Below are positions 8,722-18,632 of a stretch of 64,000 bases of DNA, in pieces. A program made the position numbers and the translations under genes. Positions within the stretch are counted from its first letter, which is position 1. Each line of letters begins with the position of its first letter. The stretch covers positions 434,001 to 498,000 of the forward strand of contig NZ_JALJXJ010000002.1 in assembly GCF_024170005.1 (NCBI RefSeq), in the 5' to 3' direction. The DNA comes from Azospirillum lipoferum. Lineage in GTDB: Bacteria; Pseudomonadota; Alphaproteobacteria; Azospirillales; Azospirillaceae. The notes below the pieces were generated by a model. The model saw nothing but the letters and a program-made list of their open reading frames with translations. It searched no databases and had not been told where the DNA came from.

Positions 8722-10194
8722 ATGTCCGCCACCCCCATCATCGTCTGGTTCCGCAACGACCTGCGCCTTGCCGACAATCCGGCGCTGACCGCCGCCGCCC
8801 AGGCCTCGGCGGAACGCGGCGCGCCGGTCATCCCGCTCTACATCCTGGAGGAGGAGACGGGAGATGGCTGGGGTTTGGGCGGGGCGCAGCGCTGGTGGCT
8901 GCATGGCAGCCTGGAACGGTTCGCCACCTGCTGCGCCCGCCACGGCTCGCCGCTGGTTCTGCGCCGGGGAGAACCGGGTGCCGTGCTCGACGCGCTGACA
9001 GCCGAGACGGGGGCGGAGTGCGTGCTGTGGAACCGCCGCTACACCCCCGCCCAGACTGCCCGCGATTCGGTAATCAAGGAGCGGCTGAAGGCGCGCGGCG
9101 TCGATGCCCGCAGCTTCAACGCCGGCCTGCTGGCCGAACCCTGGACCGTCCGTAACAAGAGCGGCGGCCCGTTCAAGGTCTTCACCCCCTTCTGGCGCCA
9201 CCTGTCGGCGACGCTGAACCCGCCGCTGCCGACCCGCGCGCCGTCCACCCTGAAGGCGCTGGCGACCGCGCCGGCCAGCGATGACCTCGAAAGCTGGGGT
9301 CTGCTGCCAGGCAAGCCCGACTGGGCCGCTGGATTGCGCAAGCGCTGGGTGCCGGGGGAGATTGCGGCGCTGTCCCACCTCGCCGACTTCCTCGACGGGC
9401 CGGTCGGGGTCTATGTGACCGAGCGTGACCGGCCGGACCGACACGGGACCTCCGCGCTGTCGCCCTATCTGGCTTTCGGGGAGATCGGGCCGCGGCAGGT
9501 CTGGCACGCCGCCCGCCATGCCGCCGACGCCCGGCCGGAACTGGCGTCCGGCATCGACGCCTTCCTGCGCGAGATAGGCTGGCGCGAGTTCCAGTATCAT
9601 TTGCTGCACCATGCACCGGAGCTGCCCGACAGCCCGCTCGACCACCGCTTCGCCGATTTCCCCTGGCGCGAGGATGCAGCGGGCCTGCGGGCCTGGCAGC
9701 GAGGGCGCACCGGCTATCCCATCGTCGATGCCGGCATGCGCCAGCTGTGGGAAACCGGCTGGATGCACAACCGGGTGCGGATGATCGTCGCGTCCTTCCT
9801 GATCAAGGATCTGCTTCTGCCCTGGCAGCAGGGGGAACGCTGGTTCTGGGACACGCTGGTCGATGCCGATCTGGCCCAGAATGCCGGCAACTGGCAGTGG
9901 GTGGCCGGCTGCGGCGCCGACGCCGCCCCCTTCTTCCGCGTCTTCAATCCCGTGCTGCAAGGCGAGAAGTTCGACGCGCAAGGCGATTACGTCCGCCGCC
10001 ATGTACCCGAGCTGAACCGGCTGCCGCCGCGCTGGATCCACCAGCCCTGGGCCGCCCCGACCGAAGTTCTGCGGCAGGCCGGCGTCCGGCTGGGCGACGA
10101 TTATCCGCACCCGATCGTCGACCACAGCGTCGCCCGTGACCGCGCTCTGGCTCTCTACAACGAACGCAAGGGCAAGGTGGAGACGGCCAACTGA
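8722..10194 (+). CDS. phrB: deoxyribodipyrimidine photolyase
   Basis: Blue-light-driven repair of cyclobutane pyrimidine dimers. The 490-residue protein has the N-terminal antenna-binding Rossmann domain (IIVWFRNDLRLADNPAL) and the C-terminal FAD domain with TSALSPYLAFGEIGPRQ, REIGWREFQYH, GYPIVDAGMRQL, WMHNRVRMI and NAGNWQWVAG. The Trp residues of the electron-transfer chain appear conserved, and the class I CPD photolyase pattern fits better than cryptochrome. The ATG at 8722 gives the usual length. It lies 77 bases after pdeM on the same strand, making a three-gene repair run, and is followed by a strong terminator at 10402. Confidence 0.93.
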   Translation: MSATPIIVWFRNDLRLADNPALTAAAQASAERGAPVIPLYILEEETGDGWGLGGAQRWWLHGSLERFATCCARHGSPLVLRRGEPGAVLDALTAETGAECVLWNRRYTPAQTARDSVIKERLKARGVDARSFNAGLLAEPWTVRNKSGGPFKVFTPFWRHLSATLNPPLPTRAPSTLKALATAPASDDLESWGLLPGKPDWAAGLRKRWVPGEIAALSHLADFLDGPVGVYVTERDRPDRHGTSALSPYLAFGEIGPRQVWHAARHAADARPELASGIDAFLREIGWREFQYHLLHHAPELPDSPLDHRFADFPWREDAAGLRAWQRGRTGYPIVDAGMRQLWETGWMHNRVRMIVASFLIKDLLLPWQQGERWFWDTLVDADLAQNAGNWQWVAGCGADAAPFFRVFNPVLQGEKFDAQGDYVRRHVPELNRLPPRWIHQPWAAPTEVLRQAGVRLGDDYPHPIVDHSVARDRALALYNERKGKVETAN

Positions 10195-10401
10195 ATGGCG
10201 ATCTTCACCGAAGAGTCACCGCTACGCCCGCAAATGGTCATGGCCGGTTGCTAGTCTGCTCAAAGCGGCCCGGTGCGGCCGCCCTGTCCCGCCCAGCCTT
10301 CTCGGGTCAGAGCCATACGGACGCCGACCACTTCCCCGCGGTCCAACCACGTCCCGGTTCCAAAAATGGCCCGGCCCCAAGACCAACAAATGCCACTCGA
10401 C

Positions 10402-10431
10402 AAGGCGGTCCCCTTCCTGGGGCCGCCTTTT
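10402..10431 (+). terminator. rho-independent terminator after phrB
   Basis: An 11-bp stem (10402-10412 with 10419-10429, one G-T pair) around a CCTTCC-type loop, followed by TTTT at 10428-10431. It ends the helicase-pdeM-phrB run just before the zur promoter region. Confidence 0.8.
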
Positions 10432-10459
10432 CCCTTGTCGCGTTGCATCGGCCGACAGA

Positions 10460-10476
10460 GTGTTATAAAGTAACAC
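10460..10476 (+). promoter_or_regulatory. Zur-box-like operator overlapping the zur promoter
   Basis: The 17-bp inverted repeat GTGTTATAAAGTAACAC ends two bases before the zur ATG. Its TGTTAT/GTAACA arms resemble known proteobacterial Zur boxes. A TATAAA hexamer (10464-10469) inside it could be the -10, with TTGCAT (10443-10448) as a weak -35 at 15 bases. The repeat occupies the position where a Shine-Dalgarno sequence would lie, so the message may be leaderless. Autoregulation by zinc is inferred. Confidence 0.6.
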
Positions 10477-10478
10477 CC

Positions 10479-10945
10479 ATGTCCGCGCTTCACGACCACA
10501 CCCACTGCATCGCCGATGCCCTCACCCGTGCCGACGCGCTGTGCGCCGAACGGGGCGCCCGGTTGACCGCATTGCGCCGCCGTGTGCTGGAGCTGGTGTG
10601 GTCCAGCCACCGGCCGCGTGGCGCCTATGCGATCCTGGAGGATCTGAGCCAGCAGGACGGCAAGGCGGCGGCGCCGCTGACCGTCTACCGCGCGCTGGAG
10701 TTCCTGGTCGAACAGGGGCTGGTCCACCGCATCGAATCGCTGAACGCCTATGTCGGCTGTGCCGCACCGGGGGATGTCCATTCCGGGCAGTTTTTGGTGT
10801 GCGAGGCCTGCGGCGACGCCGCCGAGATCGACGATCCGGGTGTCGGCGCCGCCATCATCGCCGCGGCGGCCGGGCGCGGCTTCCGTGTCCAGCGCCCCAC
10901 CGTCGAGGTGCGCGGCCTGTGCAAATCCTGTCAGGAGACTTCCCG

Positions 10946-10949
<4 letters not shown>
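10479..10949 (+). CDS. zur: Fur-family transcriptional repressor, probably Zur
   Basis: A 156-residue Fur superfamily protein: winged-helix DNA-binding domain over roughly residues 20-90 (LTALRRRVLELVW, PLTVYRALEFLVEQG) and a dimerisation domain with two CxxC pairs, CEAC at 108-111 and CKSC at 148-151, the structural zinc site of the family. Zur rather than Fur is inferred from three facts. The Zur-type motif YVGCAAPGDVH is present, the operator ahead is Zur-box-like, and the gene is fused by overlap to a COG0523 metal GTPase. ATG 10479 is the only good start; the frame further upstream runs through the terminator. Confidence 0.85.
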
Positions 10950-12094
<1,145 letters not shown>

Positions 12095-12102
12095 GGTCGG
12101 TA

Positions 12103-12140
12103 GAGGGAGGGGGGATTCGTCAGCCGGGGCCCCCTCCCTC
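12103..12140. terminator. bidirectional hairpin between convergent genes
   Basis: A perfect 11-bp inverted repeat, GAGGGAGGGGG (12103-12113) and CCCCCTCCCTC (12130-12140), lies between the COG0523 GTPase and the M1-type peptidase and overlaps the latter's stop codon. T-runs are lacking on both sides. Confidence 0.5.
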
Positions 12141-14097
12141 ATTGCCCCACCAAACGCCGCAACGGACTGTCCCCCACTGTCCACACCCCACGGTCCGCCG
12201 CCTTGTCCCCTTCGAACACCAGCCAGCTCTGCCGGCCGTAATGCGGCAGCGGCCGGACCAGCGCCCGCAGCGCCTCGGCATCGGCACCCGACGCCACCAG
12301 CGTCGTCCGCCCGTCCGCCGTGCGCGACACCCACACCCGCGCACTGCCGCGACCGGCCAGTTCCGCCGGCACCGGCGGCAGCCCGCGCCGCTCCAATTCC
12401 CGTTCCACCGCCGCGTCGGTCCCGATCAGCAGCAGCGGCGCCACCCCACCGCCGCCTTGGCGCCCGGCACCGTCCATCAGCCGCCCGGCCAGCGTCCGCG
12501 CGGCCTCCGCCGCGTCGCCATCGGCGGCCATCACCCGCTCGGCACCCGGCCGCAGGGTCACGTCACGCAGGATCGGCGGCGCCTCCCCCGGCGCCAGACG
12601 GCGGAACAGATCGAAGTCGGGGTCGACCGACACCGCCTGTACCGACGCCCTGGCGGGCACCCTCAAGCTCGCCTGCCGGCCGTCGAAGCGGACGGTGTGG
12701 TCTTCCACCCCGGCCGCCGTCTCCAGCCGCACCGGCACGGTCAGGGCATAGGCTGCATCGGCCTCCTGCCGCAAAGTCAGCAGCACGCCGTCGCCATCGG
12801 CCCGCGCATCGACCAGGGTCAGCATTGGTGCCCCCCGCCGCTCCACCCATTGGCCGAACAACCCGCCGAGATCGCGGCCGGATGCCGCCTCGAAGGATCG
12901 GCGCAGGTCGGACCAGCCGGCATTGCGGAAGGCGAACCCGTTCCAGAACGTCCGGATGCCGGTGTTGAAGGCGTCGCGGCCGATCTCCGCCTCCAGCATG
13001 TGGAACAGCATCGCCGCCTTGCCGTAGCCGACGATCTGCGAGGCATCATGCGTCTTGGACAGGAACTCCGTCAGCGGGCGGTCGCGCTCGGCCGGCAAGG
13101 CGGCATAGTCGCGCAGCCAGTCCAGCCGCATTGCCCGCGCCGCATCGGCGCCGCGCGCCTGGGCGGCGGCATAATCAGCCATGTAGGTGGTCAGTCCCTC
13201 CGCCCAATTGCCGCCCTCGCCCACCCGCACGCCGTTGCCCCACCAGTTATGCATGATCTCATGGGTCAGCGACTGGCTGCGGATGAAGGGCAGCGGCAGC
13301 ACCGCCCGGCCGATGGCGGTCAGGCCGGGAAAGCCCAGCCCGACCGGTGGCGGGACCGAGACGATGCTGAAGCCATGGAAGGGATAGACGCCGATGCGGG
13401 TGGCACCATCGGCAATCGCCTGCTCCGACAGGCCGAGATAACCGTCGGCCAGCCCGCTCTGCTCCGGATGACGGTAGAGCCGCAGGCGCAGCTTGCCCGC
13501 CATCCGCTCCTCGATCATCCAGGCCCCGGCGAAGACGGAGGGTTCCTCGACGCTGCGGTCCTCCTCGAACACGGCGCGATAGCCGGCGGTCTCACGCCCC
13601 TCCTCCACCAGCCGGCCGGTGGCGACGGCGACATAAGGCGCCGGCACCCGCACCGACAGACGCCATGTCGGCGACTCCTCGACCGCAATCGCCGGATCGG
13701 GCAGCCAACCGCTTAGCCCCGGCAGGAAAGCGCCCTCGCCATCCAGCGCCAGACCGGTTCCGGCGGCGAAGCCCGGCAGCCGCCCGCCATAACGGATGGT
13801 CACCGCCCCCCCACCCTCCGGCACCACCAGCCGCAAGCGCTCGCCGCGCCGGTCCACCGGGATGACGCGGTCGCCGGCCCGCACCTCCTGCACCGCCAGG
13901 GCCGGGTCCAGCTGCAAGGACTGCGCCCCGGCGGGCAAGGTCAGCCGGTCCACCGCCTCCATCCGGCCGGCGGCGGGATCGAGCGTCAGGTCGATGTCGT
14001 GGTGCAGCGGTGCGGCGAGGATCGGGGCCCCCACGCCCAGGGCCAGCGCCACTCCCGCCAGGGCAAGAGCCCGGATGCGCAGGATCGTCATGCCCAT
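12139..14097 (-). CDS. M1-type (gluzincin) metallopeptidase, exported
   Basis: A 652-residue protein with an N-terminal signal peptide (ending near ILAAP, residue 30), then a beta-sandwich region and a zinc site HEIMH at 279-283 with a downstream Glu at 300 in NWAEG. This is the M1 aminopeptidase arrangement, but the Glu comes 17 residues after the second His, two fewer than usual. The exopeptidase motif GxMEN is absent: VGLGFP occupies its place. It may therefore not act as a classical aminopeptidase. The C-terminal 200 residues are not recognised. The ATG at 14097 overlaps the chaC stop by one base, so the two are coupled. Confidence 0.78.
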   Translation of the reverse strand: MGMTILRIRALALAGVALALGVGAPILAAPLHHDIDLTLDPAAGRMEAVDRLTLPAGAQSLQLDPALAVQEVRAGDRVIPVDRRGERLRLVVPEGGGAVTIRYGGRLPGFAAGTGLALDGEGAFLPGLSGWLPDPAIAVEESPTWRLSVRVPAPYVAVATGRLVEEGRETAGYRAVFEEDRSVEEPSVFAGAWMIEERMAGKLRLRLYRHPEQSGLADGYLGLSEQAIADGATRIGVYPFHGFSIVSVPPPVGLGFPGLTAIGRAVLPLPFIRSQSLTHEIMHNWWGNGVRVGEGGNWAEGLTTYMADYAAAQARGADAARAMRLDWLRDYAALPAERDRPLTEFLSKTHDASQIVGYGKAAMLFHMLEAEIGRDAFNTGIRTFWNGFAFRNAGWSDLRRSFEAASGRDLGGLFGQWVERRGAPMLTLVDARADGDGVLLTLRQEADAAYALTVPVRLETAAGVEDHTVRFDGRQASLRVPARASVQAVSVDPDFDLFRRLAPGEAPPILRDVTLRPGAERVMAADGDAAEAARTLAGRLMDGAGRQGGGGVAPLLLIGTDAAVERELERRGLPPVPAELAGRGSARVWVSRTADGRTTLVASGADAEALRALVRPLPHYGRQSWLVFEGDKAADRGVWTVGDSPLRRLVGQ

Positions 14098-14711
14098 CAA
14101 GATGGGCGCCCCGGATGGCCACGCACGCGGTCATACAGTGACGACAGCCGGGCATCGCAGATCCCCAGCTCCTTCAGATGCTCCACCGTGTTGGCGAGAT
14201 ACTCGATGTTCGGACCGCGCTGGCCGCAGCAGCCGGCAATGCGACACACGACCGCGGTTTCGTCCAACCCACGGCAATATTGCGGATGAGTGCGGTCGAC
14301 GATGAAGCAGCAGGCACTGACCGACTCCAGCCCCTCGGCCGACCGGCCGTCACGCAGGCGGACACGCAGCATTCTCGGCAGATAGACGCGGCTGTCCATC
14401 TCCCGCTCCCACAGGTAATCGAGCGTTTCCGGCACGTCCGCCGCCGCAACCCGGAAGACGATGCCCCGGCAGGAGCCGCCGCGGTCCAGCCCCAGCACCA
14501 GCCCCGGCCGCTCCGGCGTCCCGCGATAGCGGTGGGAGGCGACGCAGAAGCTGCGGTGATATCCCGGCAGGGTCGCCGCATGCCGCTCCGCAAAGGTGAA
14601 ACCCGGGTTCCACATCAGCGAGCCATAGCCGAAGACCCACAGGTCGGCGCCGGGTTCGACGGCGATGTCGTGGGTCCAGGCGGGATGCAGGAGGGTCGAG
14701 TCGGGGGCCAT
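14097..14711 (-). CDS. chaC: ChaC-type gamma-glutamylcyclotransferase
   Basis: A 204-residue glutathione-degrading enzyme of the ChaC family, releasing 5-oxoproline and Cys-Gly. The diagnostic substrate-binding loop is FGYGSLMWNPGF at about 28-39, and a central EREM segment holds the likely catalytic Glu. Also visible are YLANTVEHLKELGI and the C-terminal LSSLYDRVR, both typical of bacterial ChaC. It is followed without gap by an exported metallopeptidase, which could suggest a shared role in peptide or glutathione turnover, though that is speculative. Confidence 0.9.
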   Translation of the reverse strand: MAPDSTLLHPAWTHDIAVEPGADLWVFGYGSLMWNPGFTFAERHAATLPGYHRSFCVASHRYRGTPERPGLVLGLDRGGSCRGIVFRVAAADVPETLDYLWEREMDSRVYLPRMLRVRLRDGRSAEGLESVSACCFIVDRTHPQYCRGLDETAVVCRIAGCCGQRGPNIEYLANTVEHLKELGICDARLSSLYDRVRGHPGRPS

Positions 14712-14804
14712 GGAAGTTCGCAGGAAAACGGAACCGAATCGGCGGCGACCGAGCCTAGCATGTGGGGTTCGGGGTCGCTATAACGGTACGGAGATGGAAC
14801 GGAC

Positions 14805-15869
14805 ATGCCACCGATGCGACCCAACGCCACTTCCCAACCCCCGCGCCGCCTGCTGACTGGACGCCGGATCGCGACCATCCTGGTGCTGATGGCCGTACTG
14901 CTGCCGGCTATCGCCTATTCGCTGTGGTGGTGGCAGGCGGCCCGCACCGTGCGCGACGGGCTGGAAAGCTGGGTCGCCGACCAGCGGGCCAACGGCGCGG
15001 TGGTGGAGCATGGCGGGCTGACCGTCCACGGCTTCCCCTTCGCCCTGCGGGCGGAACTGGACAAGCCGCATCTGGCGACGCGCGGCGCCGACTGGCAGGG
15101 TGCGCGGCTGGTGGCGGAGGCGGCGCCCTGGAACCCCACCCGCATCGCGCTGGCCTTTCCCGGTGAACATCGCCTGTCCGTCGTCCAGCCGGGCCAGCCG
15201 CCGGTCGACATCCTGGCCCCGACCGGAGGAAGCGGCGATGTGACCATGCGGATGTCGGGCACGCTGGAGCGGCTCGCCCTGCGTTTCACCGGCCTGACCG
15301 CGCAGGTCGCCGGCCAGCCGGTCCCGGTCGCCGCCCTTGACGTCGGCGCCGCCCAGCCCGACCAGCCGCCGGCCGAACGTGGTGTGGCCGGCCTGACCCT
15401 GACGCTGACCGCCGACGGGCTGACCCTGCCCGACGGCATGCCGCCGAACCTTGGCCGCGAGGTGAAGCGGACCGAACTGACCCTGCGCGTCATGGGCAAC
15501 CCGCCGCGGCCGGAACCGGCCAGCCTGTCGGCCTGGAGCCGCGACGGCGGCACAGTGGAGGTCGACCGGCTGGCGCTGGACTGGGGGCCGCTGGCGGCGG
15601 TGCTGTCGGGCACGCTGGCGCTGGACGCCCAGTTGCAGCCGCAGGCGGCGCTGACCGCGGAGATCCGCGGCGCCCCCGCCATCCTCGATGCGGTGAAGCC
15701 GATGATGCGCCCGAACGAGGCGGCCATCGCCAGGACCGTCCTGACCATGCTGGCCCGCCCGACCGGTCCCAACGGCGAACCGGTGGTCACCGCCCCGGTG
15801 ACGGTGCAGGACCGCTCGCTGTTCGTCGGCCCGCTGCGGGTCGCGGCCCTGCCCAAACTCGTCTGGTGA
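14805..15869 (+). CDS. DUF2125 membrane-anchored protein
   Basis: A 354-residue protein of the alphaproteobacterial DUF2125 family. A single membrane segment (about residues 23-43, ATILVLMAVLLPAIAYSLWW) is followed by WQAARTVRDGLESWVADQRA and TVHGFPFALRAELD, the hallmark start of the family. The rest is predicted periplasmic beta-rich sequence. Function is unknown; the layout resembles AsmA-like envelope proteins but that is only an impression. It is divergent from chaC with about 94 bases between, and ends with no clear terminator. Confidence 0.82.
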   Translation: MPPMRPNATSQPPRRLLTGRRIATILVLMAVLLPAIAYSLWWWQAARTVRDGLESWVADQRANGAVVEHGGLTVHGFPFALRAELDKPHLATRGADWQGARLVAEAAPWNPTRIALAFPGEHRLSVVQPGQPPVDILAPTGGSGDVTMRMSGTLERLALRFTGLTAQVAGQPVPVAALDVGAAQPDQPPAERGVAGLTLTLTADGLTLPDGMPPNLGREVKRTELTLRVMGNPPRPEPASLSAWSRDGGTVEVDRLALDWGPLAAVLSGTLALDAQLQPQAALTAEIRGAPAILDAVKPMMRPNEAAIARTVLTMLARPTGPNGEPVVTAPVTVQDRSLFVGPLRVAALPKLVW

Positions 15870-16031
15870 CAAAAACGGGGCGGCGACCTGCCTGAATGGC
15901 GTGTGTGAACGGCGGAAATGCAACACCCGGCGGAGCGCATGACGGTTCCGTGACCGGCGCATCTTGTTTCACACGGCGGATCGGGTCAAATTGACGCAGT
16001 CCTTGTCGCGGCTGCCATGGTGCGTCGGTCG

Positions 16032-16799
16032 ATGTGTCGGTTTCTTGCCTATTGCGGCGAACCCGTGTTCCTGGAAACGCTGGTCTGCACACCCTGCCAT
16101 TCCCTGATCGAACAGTCGATGCACGCCGCGGAGGCGAAGACCGAGACCAATGGCGACGGTTTCGGCGTCGGCTGGTACAGCGAGCGGACCGAACCCGGCC
16201 GCTATTGCGAGATCCGCCCGGCCTGGTCGGACGAGAACCTGCAGTCGATCTGCAACCATGTCCGTTCCCACCTGTTCTTCGCCCATGTCCGGGCGGCGAC
16301 CGGCACCGCGGTCAGCCGGGCCAACTGCCACCCCTTCAAGGCCGGGCGCTTCCTGTTCATGCACAACGGACAGGTCGGAGACTGGCCCCGCCTGCGCCGC
16401 CGGGTGGAGGCGATGATCCCGGACGAGCTGTACAGCACCCGTACCGGCACCACCGACAGTGAGGCGATCTTCCTCGCGGCACTCGGCCAGGGTCTGGAGC
16501 GGGATTCGGTCGGCGCCTTCCAGCGCGTGCTGCACGCCATCCGCGACGAGATGCAGGCACTGGACATCACGGCACCACTGCGCTTCACCGCCACCTGGAC
16601 CGACGGCGACCGGGTGTGGGCGGTGCGCTGGGCCTCGGACGACAAGCCGCCGAGCCTCTACTGGCGCCGCGGCGAGAACGGCCTGATCGTGGTGTCGGAA
16701 CCGGTCGACGCCCAGCGCGACCAGTGGCGTCCGGTTCCGCCCAGCGGCGGACTGGTGGCACGCATCGGTGCGGCACCGGAAATGTTCACATTTCACTGA
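16032..16799 (+). CDS. class II glutamine amidotransferase
   Basis: A 255-residue Ntn hydrolase. The ATG at 16032 puts Cys at position 2 (MCRFLAY), the N-terminal nucleophile after Met removal; an upstream ATG in frame would abolish this, so it is rejected. Other family features are NGDGFGVGWY, FFAHVRAATG, NCHPF and FMHNGQVGDW. The family (YafJ/EgtC-like) hydrolyses gamma-glutamyl amides; in ergothioneine clusters EgtC does so, but no egt genes are nearby. The natural substrate is therefore unknown. It converges with the histidine kinase gene at a small shared hairpin. Confidence 0.88.
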   Translation: MCRFLAYCGEPVFLETLVCTPCHSLIEQSMHAAEAKTETNGDGFGVGWYSERTEPGRYCEIRPAWSDENLQSICNHVRSHLFFAHVRAATGTAVSRANCHPFKAGRFLFMHNGQVGDWPRLRRRVEAMIPDELYSTRTGTTDSEAIFLAALGQGLERDSVGAFQRVLHAIRDEMQALDITAPLRFTATWTDGDRVWAVRWASDDKPPSLYWRRGENGLIVVSEPVDAQRDQWRPVPPSGGLVARIGAAPEMFTFH

Positions 16800-16815
16800 A
16801 GCGAGGAGAATTGGG

Positions 16816-16843
16816 GAGGGGCATCCGCCACCCGCCGCCCCTC
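16816..16843. terminator. hairpin between convergent genes
   Basis: GAGGGGC (16816-16822) and GCCCCTC (16837-16843) form a 7-bp stem with a 14-base loop, overlapping the stop of the histidine kinase gene. It is a modest candidate for bidirectional termination. Confidence 0.35.
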
Positions 16844-18062
16844 ATCCCTCCAGAAGCAACCGTTCCTTCGGCAGCAGGATGGTCACCGCCGTGCCGCGTC
16901 CCGGCGCGCTGTCCAGTTCCACCCCGCCGCCATGCAGTTCGGCGAAACGCCGCACGATCGGCAGGCCCAGCCCGACCCCCTCATGCTGGCGGACCAGCGA
17001 GCGTTCGGCCTGGGTGAAGGGGTTGAAGATGCGTCCCATCAGTTCGGCGGGAATTCCCGGACCATCGTCGCGCACCATCAGCCCGACGAACTCCCCGCGA
17101 TCCACCACCGCCACCGCGACATGGCCCTCGGGCTGGGTGAACTTCACCGCGTTGTCGAGCAGGTTCAGCACCATCTCGCGCAGCCGCCGACGGTCGATGC
17201 GCATACGGAAGGGCGGACAGGGCTGGACGGTCAGGTTCACCCGTTTGCCCGCCGCCTTCGGCGCCAGCATCTCGGCACAGCCGGTCAGCATCTGCGGGAT
17301 GTTGACGTCGCTTTCCTGGATCTCGATGGAGCCGGTGGAGCCGCGTGTGTAGTCCAGGATGTTGTTGACCATGGTCAGCAGCGACCGGCCGCTTTCCTCG
17401 ATCAGCTTCACATATTCCAGGTAATCGGGATGGCCCAGCTTGCCCATCCCCTCCCCCGCCAGCACATCGGCGAAGCCGATGATCGAGTTCAGCGGCGTAC
17501 GCAGCTCGTGGCTCATCACCGCCAGGAAGTCCAGCTTGGCACGGTCGGCCTTGCGCGCCGCTTCCAGAGCGTCGGACAGTTCGGCGGTGCGCTCCGTCAC
17601 CCGGCGTTCAAGCTCCCGGTTCTGTTCGGCGGCGCGGCGGTAGAGCTTGCGGATCTCCACCATGTTGCGGACGCGGTGCAGAAGCTCCCAGGCGATGAAG
17701 GGCTTGGTCAGGAAATCGTTGGCGCCGAGTTCCAGCGACTTGCGCCGGGTTTCCTGGTCGGTCTGGGCGGTCAGCACCAGGATCGGCACGTAATCGCCTT
17801 CGAAAACCGGCTTCAGCCGCTCCATCAGGTCGAAACCGCTCATGTGCGGCATGCGGATGTCGATCAGCAGCAGGTCGAATGGCTCGGCCGCGCAGAGGTC
17901 CGGCACCTTGCGCGGGTCGGTCTCCCCCCGCACCCGGCCGTATCCATCGTGGCTCAGGATTTCGCGCAGCAGGTCGACGTTGGACGGGTTGTCGTCCACG
18001 ATCAGGATGCTCGCGTCCTTGACCTGCTGGGCGAGCGCCGGGTCGATCTGGCTCCTGTTCAT
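16842..18062 (-). CDS. receiver-histidine kinase hybrid
   Basis: A 406-residue soluble two-component protein with the receiver first: residues 18-135 with ILIVDDN, phospho-acceptor Asp68 in LLLIDIRMP and FLTKPF. A coiled-coil linker follows (140-175), then HisKA with SHELRTP (His185) and a HATPase domain (NLLDNAVKF, DDGPGIP, GVGLGLPI). There is no membrane segment or sensor domain, so input must come by phosphorylation or through the receiver. The ATG at 18062 is preferred to one nine bases upstream because AAGGTG then has correct spacing. Partner and target are unknown; the gene stands alone upstream of a convergent amidotransferase. Confidence 0.9.
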   Translation of the reverse strand: MNRSQIDPALAQQVKDASILIVDDNPSNVDLLREILSHDGYGRVRGETDPRKVPDLCAAEPFDLLLIDIRMPHMSGFDLMERLKPVFEGDYVPILVLTAQTDQETRRKSLELGANDFLTKPFIAWELLHRVRNMVEIRKLYRRAAEQNRELERRVTERTAELSDALEAARKADRAKLDFLAVMSHELRTPLNSIIGFADVLAGEGMGKLGHPDYLEYVKLIEESGRSLLTMVNNILDYTRGSTGSIEIQESDVNIPQMLTGCAEMLAPKAAGKRVNLTVQPCPPFRMRIDRRRLREMVLNLLDNAVKFTQPEGHVAVAVVDRGEFVGLMVRDDGPGIPAELMGRIFNPFTQAERSLVRQHEGVGLGLPIVRRFAELHGGGVELDSAPGRGTAVTILLPKERLLLEG

Positions 18063-18162
18063 CGGGAGCATTCACCTTTGAACCGTCCGCGTGGGCAATC
18101 AGATTTGTCCCTGAACGGATCGAATGCAATGGAAATGAGCGGACAACTTTACAAGGTTTCGC

Positions 18163-18612
18163 TCAGGCCCGCTTCTCCCAGCCGCCGCGGTCGGTCTGCT
18201 GCCAGTAGGTCAGGCTGTGACCGGCCGCCTTGCACGCCTTCCAGCGCTGGCGGGCAGCCAGCACCGCCTCCTCGTCATTGCCGTCGAACAGGTCGCAGAC
18301 GAGGTCGTAGCCCTCCATCCGGTCGCTGACGCAGCCGTCCACCGTGACCAGCACGGTGGCGTTGTTCGGGTTCTCGTCGGCATCGGTCAGCCACACCGGC
18401 TGGCGCTCGGCGAAGCCGTCGCGCGCCGCCCCATGCGGCAGGAAGGAGCCGGGATCGTAGGTCCACAGATGCTGGTTCAGCATGTCCACCCGCTCCGGAG
18501 AACCGGCGAGCACGACGGCACGCCAGTTCCGCTCAAGAACCTTCTCCAGGATCTTGGGCAGCGCCTGTTCCATCGTGCGCCGTTGCAGGTGGTAGAAGCG
18601 GACTTCGGTCAT
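18163..18612 (-). CDS. holC: DNA polymerase III chi subunit
   Basis: A 149-residue HolC homologue (TEVRFYHLQRRTMEQALPKI start; LNQHLWTYDPGSFLPHG; VWLTDADENPNNA), which in the clamp-loader complex links the polymerase to SSB. The pepA-holC order, with holC starting 20 bases after pepA, is the common proteobacterial arrangement and confirms the call. Length is normal for alphaproteobacteria. Confidence 0.93.
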   Translation of the reverse strand: MTEVRFYHLQRRTMEQALPKILEKVLERNWRAVVLAGSPERVDMLNQHLWTYDPGSFLPHGAARDGFAERQPVWLTDADENPNNATVLVTVDGCVSDRMEGYDLVCDLFDGNDEEAVLAARQRWKACKAAGHSLTYWQQTDRGGWEKRA

Positions 18613-18632
18613 GGCTCCTTCACGCACGCGTA

